A DNA stretch of 64,000 bases from Tetrapyrgos nigripes (Eukaryota > Basidiomycota > Agaricomycetes > Agaricales > Campanellaceae), in contig JAACJM010000327.1 of NCBI GenBank assembly GCA_013368315.1, positions 1-64,000 on the forward strand, written 5' to 3'. The position numbers and the translations under genes were made by a program. Each line of letters starts with the position of its first letter. Position 1 is the first letter of the stretch. Below, one piece after another: positions 56,466-64,000 of this stretch. Under the pieces are notes generated by a model that did no database searches, was not told the origin of the DNA, and was given only the letters and a program-made list of their open reading frames with translations.

Positions 56466-57931
56466 ATGCCCATCATTGAGGACGGTTCAGCGGAAAATTA
56501 CGATGGTGCGTCTGGTATTCTTTACTGTAATGGATCTATGCTGAGAAAGGATCCTAGTCATTGTAATTGGCGGGGGCGTCGCAGGCTGCTCAACGGCCTT
56601 GTCTTTGACTCGGAAAAAACCTGACGCAGTGGTCTTAGTCTTGGATAATGCGAATGTCTCATCCTTCAAGGTGCGTCTCTTTTTTCATCCCTTCCGCAGC
56701 TCCTGACGCGATATAGGTCGGAATAGCTTTGCCTGAAGAGGCACAACAAGTTCTGTCTTATCTCGCCCCTCAATACCCTCTGGAACTTCTCCAGGACCTG
56801 TCAGAGTCGGAATCGATCCCTTTACTCTCTCGGTCCTCTGGCAACGCCTGCTCCTGGTCAGGTCCAGACTTGAGAGAAAATCGTGCTCAGAAAGACGGAT
56901 CTGGGATAGGTTGGCATCTGGACCGAGCTCAATTTGACGAGATACTACGGGATGTCGTCATTGGATCGACCGAGTCCCAGAAAGCACCATCGTTATCGAG
57001 AGGTACCTTCATAGGCATTGAGAAAGTAGACGAGGGTCGCCTTTGGTCTATCTCAGTCCAAGACTCGGAGTCCAAAGAGGTGACTGTGTACACTTCAAAG
57101 TGGGTCGTGGACGCCTCGGGTAGAGAAGCTACGGTTGCTCGCATGGTGCGTTGTATGCATATCTTCGACTCACTGTCTCCCTACTGACACCAGACCTATC
57201 CACAGCTTGGCGCAAGAACCGTCCAGTTCGACACTCTTACCGCATTTCATGCCCTATTCATGCAGATACCCAATGCCCTATCTACAGACCCAGATCACCG
57301 CTCTATCATCGAAGCCAGCGAAAACGGGTGGTGGTTTACCGCTCCAACTCCCTCTCGCGTCCGAGTTGTCATCTATTACACTGACAAATCAAACCCTACC
57401 GCTCGGGCCGCTCAAACGCAGTCTGGGTTTCTCAAATTGCTTTTCCGAGGGACGGTCCACATTGCGAGATTATTGACCAAGTATCAGTATGCTATTGTCC
57501 CGGGCACCACTGCTGATAACACGAGCAATTCGACGGTGGATAAATCGAAGTCCAAGAAACCAGCAATATATCAGATTCCTGCTGGGTCAACGCATCTGAC
57601 ACCTTGCTGTAACCAGAGGAATGGCGAAGACGGTGACGGCGCGAGGTGGTGCGCTGTTGGAGACGCTGCAATGGCTATCGACCCTCTTGCATCGCAGGGG
57701 ATCCTGAATGCTATGAAGTTGGGGTCTTGTGTTGGAGATGCCATTGCCAGAGAATTATTGCTTCGTCCCGAAGGTGGAACCACTGGTGCTGATCAACCCG
57801 TTGCACCCGACCCGACTGCAGAAGTACCTGCAGTGATGGCTCAGATGCGATACAATTGCGAAGTTGAAAAATTGGAGTCGTATAGGCAGGCTGTCGGGTT
57901 TCAGGGGGAATTTTGGCTTAGGAGACGGTGA
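56466..57931 (+). CDS. FAD-dependent oxidoreductase, LodB/halogenase-like fold
   Basis: ATG 56466 gives MPIIEDGSAENYD; an intron (GTGCGTCT to CCTAG) joins VIVIGGGVAGCSTALSLTRK, the FAD-binding motif. Then KVGIALPEEAQQVLSYLAPQ, GIGWHLDRAQFDEILRDVV, WVVDASGREATVARM, an intron near 57145-57205, NGWWFTAPTPSRVRVVIYYT and the second FAD motif WCAVGDAAMAIDPLASQGIL. It ends at TGA after WLRRR. The order matches the flavin halogenase/monooxygenase fold. The halogenase signature W-x-W-x-I-P is not seen, so a closer analogy is LodB/GoxB, flavoproteins that mature a quinone cofactor in bacterial amino-acid oxidases. No LodA-like partner is in the window. Reaction and substrate are unknown. Confidence 0.8.
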
Positions 57932-58535
57932 GATAGACGGGTTGCTGGGATTAGGGATGATATGATGATTATGGACCATAGTTTTCGTTATTGCTTAGGC
58001 TGACATTTCAATTTATCATTAGTAGAATATGCAACATATGGAGGGCTTCTTCACCTGCACAGGAACGAGGAACGAGCAGAAAGGAGCAAGTTAATGTGTA
58101 AGGGACAGAACTCTCGACATCGGGGGCCAGACAAATGAGTGTTAATGAATGGCATTCAGATACACAACTGGGACCGGTAAGCTACACGGGGCACCTGTGC
58201 ACCCAGAGGAATTGGTATACAATATTTATTTATAAGTGAAAGGACTGTAGAGTGAAAGGAACGCGAACGTTGGCGTGACACAGCTACGTTACAGAAAGGA
58301 ATAGCTCTGGAGCTCCACTGGGGAAGGAAGGTGTATGTACGAGATACGTGGTCGTTCTCTTCTTCCTGGGCTATCAGACGAGACTCGGAATTGCAATGTT
58401 AGAGGGAGCCGGACATCATACTGGAGCAAAAAAGGAGGAGAGATACGGGGGTATAAGCAGAAATGGTAATAAGAACGTAGAGGTAGAAAATGTTCAGGAA
58501 AGAGGCAAATGAACAAAGCAGGACAGCTGACAGAC
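57932..58535. other. Convergent 3' region, no gene supported
   Basis: Lies between the ends of the flavoprotein gene (+) and the lyase gene (-). A 125-codon minus-strand frame (58289-58666) overlaps the lyase end in another frame and is a shadow. Confidence 0.5.
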
Positions 58536-60973
58536 TCAGAAGAGTTCCACAGAGTCATACACAAAGTTGGGACTGAGGAATCCATCGCCAGAGCTTCCAC
58601 TAGCAACGGAGATGGTAATTGTGTTTTCTCCAGCTTTGAGAGTATTTTCTGGGATATCGAAATCATCTAAAAGTGACTGGTCAGAGACTACGAGCTATAA
58701 TGTGGTATCAATGGATACTCACAGACTTGGTTGAGGCCGCGCCAGGTGCCGCGAGTGACACTAAAACGAAGATGTCAGCAAAATCTTCTTGAAAGGCCAA
58801 TGTAGCAACCCACCCTCTTGAATCAACTTTGGTTGGAGCTGGGTAGGGACAACATCAGTGACAGTCAAACGTTTCTAGCAATGAACGATCACTCACCAGG
58901 AGGTACATCAGACTTGTAATCATTGACTGTTATTTGAGGTCGTCCTGAGGCAAACGCTGAAGTGGTTCTAATCCGAAGCGTCCTCGCACCTATCGGTCTG
59001 GATTAGTGTCTGGCCTTTCCTCATCACAGAATACCTTACCGATTTCCTCTGAAGAAGCGGTCCAGGTAATAGTGGTGGGGTCGTTGACCTGTTTAGCAAA
59101 TGAGTCAGTGCTTGACTTGATTCCGCGATGCTATACAATCTACACGCACGTCTTGGAACTGAGCCATAGGGAACTCTCTATGGTCATCTCCAATGGTGAA
59201 AGTCAAAGGTCCCCAGTCACTCATCCTCGAATCAGATCTGCGTTCATAATATCAGTATTTAGGAATACTGTAGACCCATTAAACAACATACGGGTGCATG
59301 CTTTCAATACGGCCTGCGTTCAAGAACTGTAACAACCTTATGAGACTCAAGGACAGTTGAAAGGATGTGACTTGCCTCTTTAGGCGTACCGTCAGGCGTA
59401 CCAATAGACCAGATAGTGTCTGGCTTATCCAAATCAGCTTTGAGGTCCACCTTTGCTGTATTGCCTTCGGAAATGGTCACAGAGCTCGAACCGGCTTCTA
59501 GTTCGCCTTGGTAAAGAGTAACGTCTAGAAAGAGGCGATAGTCGAGGGTAAGCCGAGACTTGCATAACTTCTCTAATGCTTACCATAGGTTCCTGGCTTC
59601 ATACGGGGTCCTGAAAACTCGCCCCTGGTAAAGCTGGTCAGCCTCATGAGAGGGAGTTTTGCGAAGGAGTACTTACGATGATCCAGAAGCCCAATATTGA
59701 GCGGCATTATTCTGCGATGCTCGAATGAGTCGTAAGCGATACGTCTTGAACAAATCTGACGTACAGCAAAGCCAATTGTCACGGGAAGGCCTGACAAGGT
59801 ACCAGAATACGTCCCAGTGACAGTACCACGGTCAGATGCGGGAACATATCCTTCCAGACCAAGATCGTCAAAGAAGCTGGTGTCGAGGTCTCCAGAAGGC
59901 TTAGTGCCGTCGGTAAACGCTAGAGCATAACTGTCAATGGACTTGTCAGTCCGCTACACCGCCACGGCAAAGAGGAGACTGACGGTCCGAAGAATCCAGT
60001 GCGAAATTGTTCAGTTTGTTCATGATTGGAATTCATGTAAAAGTAGACCTCTTGCTGGGAAGTACCTTGATTGTCGATGTCTAATTGAGTCTCGATAAGT
60101 ATTTTTTTAAGCGGAAAATGGTCAACGACGAACCGCGATGGAAAGGTCCACCGGAAGACTTCTCATATCCTGTTCCAGGGATGATCATGAATGCGCCTAC
60201 ACCATCACCAGTGGCACCGTGAACCTGATCCTCAATGAACCTGACCTAAAAGAGGGAGAGAAACGTGAGCATTGCAAAACACGCGGAACCATACGACAAT
60301 CCTTACGCTGGAGTAGAATTTGGACCTAGTCTGTCCATCAATCAAGAAAACGTCCTCGCCCTCAATGACTTCGCCACCTGAAACATGTTACCCATGTATA
60401 TTGAACCTGCATAAACCAACCGACCTTCTACATCAGACTCAGGTGTGCCATTTGGCAAATTGTCCTTGTTTAACCTAGCTATGAGTCGCAATTCTCCAAC
60501 CTCTGGTTCTTCAGATGCGTGGGTACCCATGTAAAGGGAGTTTTCCCCGGAGCGAACGATGTAGTAGTGCGTCTGAAGTTATGAAACCGAGAGGATTAGC
60601 ATCGAAAAGAGGCTTTTAACGGAAAGAGAAGAACACACAATAGTATCGGTCTTGATAGTGATGACTGCTATGTCACTATCGACTGTGTGACTAACGCTTG
60701 CGGAACCAAGACCAGATGAAAGCTGTGTGAATTTAGAAGAATCCTGAAGCTGCTTTCCGTTGAAATCGAGCGAAGTGATATCGCCATTTTCCATGTTGAC
60801 TTTTTTTGTTCGCGTTAGTACCACTATATTGCATCATGGAGCCATAGTCACTCACTGGTGGTCACCAACCCTGCCCCAGAGTCAACAAGCAGATTGTTGC
60901 CGTCAGTAGTAACTCCGAACTCGGCGAGAGCTGATGAAAGATACGCCAGAAGAACCAGAGGAAGGAAAATCAT
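58536..60973 (-). CDS. Rhamnogalacturonan lyase, polysaccharide lyase family 4
   Basis: Start at 60973: [20 protein letters not shown], a signal peptide. The N-terminal catalytic sandwich follows over many exons: [107 protein letters not shown], then [20 protein letters not shown] and [10 protein letters not shown]. Family members use a Lys and a His; candidates here are the Lys of RSKFY and the His of NSNHEQ. A fibronectin-like middle domain and a C-terminal carbohydrate-binding-like domain (VYDSVELF end) complete the family's three-domain plan. Role: secreted beta-elimination of the rhamnogalacturonan I backbone of pectin, releasing plant cell-wall material. Confidence 0.92.
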
Positions 60974-61565
60974 GGTGAAAAGAATGAGTTGTCCCCTTGG
61001 TTCGTCCAGTATTTATGTAAAACCCGCGTTTTCTGAACGGCTGGCATGGTCATTATAGTAAACGGAAATGAGATTAACAACCGCTTCACCTTGGATCATC
61101 TGTTCTCCTAGGACGGACCGCGGCATTGCTGCGAAAATGACGATGACCCTACGCAACACATATACAGTAACGCAAGACCAGTACGTTAGACCAAGGCGCT
61201 CTTCCTGCGCCACGTCACGTTAGCAACAGGCTACATTTTGCACCGTAAAGGCATACGGTCCGTGGATGGCTGGACAAAAGCCGGTCCGCGTTAACATATG
61301 ATGGCACACAGGAGGTACTCTAGCTACTCACAGAGACGATCCGCCTGCCCGGAGGAGAACATGAGAACGACGACTATTTTTTCGGGGTTTCACACACCAC
61401 CTAAGACCACCTGAGCCTACCTGAGCACGCAACCTTGAATCGTAGCGTGAGGATTTGCAGCGTCGCAGCGAGGTACGGATCAGGTACCAAGGTGATATTC
61501 GCAGGGTAATATCTCTTCCAGAGTCTCAGATCGGTTCGGGAGCACTCCTGAAAGATGGTGGGATG
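60974..61565. other. Upstream of the lyase gene, no other gene
   Basis: Promoter side of the PL4 gene. The repeated word ACCACCTAAGACCACCTGAG near 61400 is a short local repeat. No open gene recognised. Confidence 0.4.
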
Positions 61566-62176
61566 TAGTGATGTGCGGGCCAGGGCTTAAGCCCGAAGCC
61601 TGCCCAAGCCCAGGCCCAGCCCGGCCCGATGCTCGGGCTTATAGGGCCTGAGGGCCGGCTTGAAATTTGGGAAGCCCGAAGCCCGGGGCCAGGCCCAGGG
61701 CCTGTCGGATATTTCCTATTTAGGAAATAGCATACTTGCCAGCAAGATTAAGTACTTGACAGTGGCTCATATTCAATGACAATATAATTCTTGTATTCAA
61801 ATGGAGCTACTATAGGCGTCATACTGCTGAATTGTACTGATGTGTACGCCTGTAATTGCTTCACAGTACCGCACTTATATCTGACACTTGAGTTCCGCTT
61901 GGTTCCACACAACTTCTAGCATTGAAATAATGTCCTAGATACTAGAAGCAGTCAAATGAACACATTACTGGTCAACTTTGGCATGTGTGCATGTTTGTAA
62001 ACCACTCAGAAATGGTCAAAAAATTCTGTAAAAAGCCCTGGCCTAAGCCCAAGCCTGGCCCTGGCCCTGCTTGGGCTTGGGCCTAGGGCTGGGCCTGGGA
62101 TTTTACAAGGCCCGAGCCCTATAAAGCCTGGCCCAAGCCTGGGGCTTCAGGCCCAGCCCTGGCCCGCACATCACTA
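61566..62176. mobile_element. hAT-like non-autonomous element (MITE)
   Basis: Perfect 22-bp inverted ends begin TAGTGATGTGCGGGCCAGGG at 61566 and mirror at 62155-62176. The first five bases fit the hAT terminal consensus (TAGTG). Just inside each end are dense GCCCGGGCC and AAGCCC words, typical hAT subterminal repeats; the middle is AT-rich and has no open frame. The element is 611 bp with no transposase. The left flank ends TGGGATG (61559-61565); the same 7 bp occurs at 62181-62187, four bases beyond the right end, so the target duplication is not clean. Confidence 0.75.
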
Positions 62177-62209
62177 GCACTGGGATGGGAGACTGCAGAT
62201 GGGACAGCG

Positions 62210-62520
62210 TTGGGTTTGAGTAGTGAACTGCATGGGTATCCCACGGGTACTTTTGGCACGACCCGTACCCGTACCCGTGCACAAAAATACCCACGGGTCA
62301 CGCTGCTAGCAGGGCTTGAACTCAAGACCTCGCAAAATTGGGTCCTCAAATCAGTATGCAGTTAACCATTAAGCTATTTCAACATTATTACAGTTAATTG
62401 CGTGCAATATTGGGGTGTCTAGAGCCACCTGAAGGGGCCACGGGTCTGGAGATCACTACCCATACCCGTATCCACAACCTGTGGCAACCCGCGCAACCCG
62501 TGCTTTTCACTAGGTTTGAG
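62210..62520. repeat. ACCCGT-rich repeat with a tRNA-like core
   Basis: Clusters of CCCACGGGTA and ACCCGTACCC flank a minus-strand sequence with an A-box-like TAGCTTAATGGTTAA (about 62370) and a B-box-like GAGTTCAAGCC (about 62314). Spacing and boxes recall a tRNA-derived SINE head, but the anticodon stem does not pair, so no functional tRNA is claimed. The same GC-rich words occur at 4340-4489. Confidence 0.4.
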
Positions 62521-63185
62521 CCATTAACAAGGAGTTCTTTCACTAAGCCTCTCACTTGGATCCTGTAAACCTCAGCTAGGTCCATTTGCAAGTACTTGAA
62601 TGATGGAAGAAGATAATATTCAAAACATGGCAAACCTAACGATATGGATGTAAGTTGGTGCTAATTCGATAGTCCATCTGGAAAGATACATAGCTGTGAG
62701 CTGCAGGAGCCAAGGGCATAAGGAGATGATAAACATACACATCATCAATGCATCATGCAGCTCTTCGTCAAGCTTCCAAAAATACCTCATAATCTATGCC
62801 CTTGCGCCTCCTTCCGAGTGCAAAATCCCTTGAGTAGAAGAATCCTGACTGCAGACCTGGGGTCATATTTCACTAGTAAGAATGAGATTAGGAGTGACCA
62901 ATACTTGGCACCGATGGAATAAACTAGGTTGGTTGATTTTTTCTGGACGAGATTGCGAACAAAGCTTGTTAGGTTCTCCGGCGGTAGTGGGACACGTCCC
63001 GACACGAATAGGGCTTCAACTTGCTCAGGCGTCTCCTGGCTTGATCCCTAATAGCTATATGACTTCCATGATATGCACTGTTGCGAATTGTCAACGTCAA
63101 TAGGGTTAAAGGTCTGTCCGAGAGGTCAAACTCACCACATGTCCCATTGTTAGCAGTTCTCGTTGGTGGAATAGGAAGTAGTGAT
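62521..63185. other. Intergenic, no gene supported
   Basis: Short frames on both strands only; upstream region of the F-box gene at the right edge. Confidence 0.4.
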
Positions 63186-63991
63186 ATGATGATGGTGGTT
63201 GAGGAAGAAGACACGTCGTCACTGAGTCGCTACTTACTACGTTCTGCTCCCTCTTCAACTGGCATATGCCTCCCGGACCCCCGTGGTAACAGATCTTGGT
63301 AGCCTGGGTAATATACTCCTCCTCCTCCTTGCCTCCTCCTCCTCACTTGCAGACAAGCTACTGCAGGGGCTGATTGATATGATCATAGCCGAAGTCGTTT
63401 ATGGGAAAAGTCTGCATAGACGACCTTCGGGCCTTTACATTCGTCTGCAAAGCCTGGCACCATCCAGCATCATGCATTTTCTACTCATTCTACATCCTGA
63501 AGCTGCCTTCTTATCACCTCAAAGATGGCAATAAAGAGCTCCACGCTTTCTCCCAATTCAAACATCCCCTGCATATCCAGCATCATGCGTTAGCCCTAAA
63601 TTGTCTGGACTTCAACAAGACTTTTTGGACAAAAGAGGTTGGGAGCTATCTCAATCTCTACCCAAACCTTCAAGAACTCAGTTTTGGGAATCGTTTACCT
63701 GGGATTAGAACCAGAAAACAAGTGTTCTATAACAATGACTTCGAGGAGCTTCTGGACTCTGATTGTTGTGCAACAGCTCATCCTTGCCCACACAGCAGAA
63801 GGTTTTTCCAAATCGAGTTCGATACAGAGGATGAGTTTTTCATTGAACTCTTCATCCCACCGCTGTTATCCAACCCGCGAATGTTGGAATTGAGTTTGAC
63901 AGTGGATTTGATGGACTGTGGACTCAAGTTATCTTCAAACAAGGCTCAGAATCTGCTCCTTCTTTTCCGACGTCTTTCAAAGAATTCCTGA
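63186..63991 (+). pseudogene. F-box-like gene with an apparent frameshift
   Basis: A first exon from ATG 63186 (MMMVVEEEDTSSLSRYLLRS) joins through an intron ending CACTTGCAG at 63352 to LPDPRDKLLQGLIDMIIAEV, the start of an F-box. The rest of the F-box, DDLRAFTFVCKAWHHPASCI, is in another frame from about 63401. The shift of one base near 63395-63420 cannot be explained by an intron, since too few bases lie between. Downstream comes a leucine-rich-like substrate region (YPNLQELSFGNRL, LELSLTVDLMDCGL) to TGA 63989. The gene is unlike the two F-box genes at 13.7-17 kb. It may be a pseudogene; a sequence error is the alternative. Confidence 0.5.
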
Positions 63992-64000
63992 GTCAGAGAG

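Noticed and set aside
56466..57931. Flavin-dependent halogenase
   Set aside because: The overall fold fits, but the W-x-W-x-I-P motif that marks halogenases was not found; the segment in that style reads WWFTAP.
62177..62210. GCACTGGGATGGGAGACTG resembling the end of a 5S rRNA
   Set aside because: The match is short, and no 5S start or internal promoter lies upstream at the right distance.
1..64000. CRISPR arrays, bacterial operons, or a virus-derived gene block
   Set aside because: No regularly spaced repeats, no Shine-Dalgarno-led tight gene clusters and no recognisable viral gene; the intron-rich genes are fungal.

Overview
The window is nuclear DNA of a filamentous basidiomycete, most probably an Agaricomycete. 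Genes are split by many short introns of roughly 50-90 nt with GT..AG ends. The gene set also fits: short heme-thiolate peroxygenases, laccase-type multicopper oxidases, a WOPR (Gti1/Pac2) regulator, tandem F-box genes, an M64 peptidase and a PL4 rhamnogalacturonan lyase. No rRNA, intact tRNA, CRISPR or bacterial-type operon was seen. Exon joins are my own manual readings, so gene ends and small exons are approximate.

Layout. 0.5-3.1 kb: a WD40-membrane protein (-) and a small unknown gene (+). 4.0-5.4 kb: repeat debris and a PIF/Harbinger-like element with perfect 37-bp inverted ends. 5.8-11.4 kb: three tandem peroxygenase paralogues (-); the first two lie in a recent segmental duplication and only the left unit carries the transposon. 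12.5-17 kb: a small membrane protein and two tandem F-box paralogues (-). 17.4-25.6 kb: a second tandem duplication, each unit holding a laccase-like gene and an unrecognised neighbour (-). 26.7-29.5 kb: a Baeyer-Villiger-type monooxygenase (-) and a relic of a second copy. 30.4-32.6 kb: the WOPR regulator (-). 36-38 kb: an internally duplicated secreted protein (+) and a two-WW-domain protein (-). 39-43.5 kb: a decayed and then an intact MFS transporter (+). 44-48.7 kb: a secreted M64 peptidase and an alpha/beta hydrolase (+). 52.5-61 kb: a PIG3-type quinone oxidoreductase (-), a LodB-like flavoprotein (+) and a PL4 lyase (-). 61.5-64 kb: a hAT-like MITE, GC-rich repeats and a frameshifted F-box gene.

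How the genes fit together. Much of the window looks like secreted oxidative and plant-polymer chemistry (peroxygenases, laccase-like proteins, pectin lyase, peptidase) with intracellular detoxification (monooxygenase, quinone reductase, drug-type exporter) and one regulator. This reads as a birth-and-death neighbourhood rather than a proven pathway: nearly every family has a tandem or decayed copy nearby.

The most striking observation is that both laccase-like genes carry the same substitutions removing three of the histidines that bind the trinuclear copper cluster, yet keep the type-1 copper site and clean reading frames. They look like a retained class of altered multicopper proteins. Also notable are an occupied/empty site pair for the Harbinger-like element, an intron flanked by a 14-bp AGGT-containing direct repeat, and peroxygenases lacking the usual distal-site residue.
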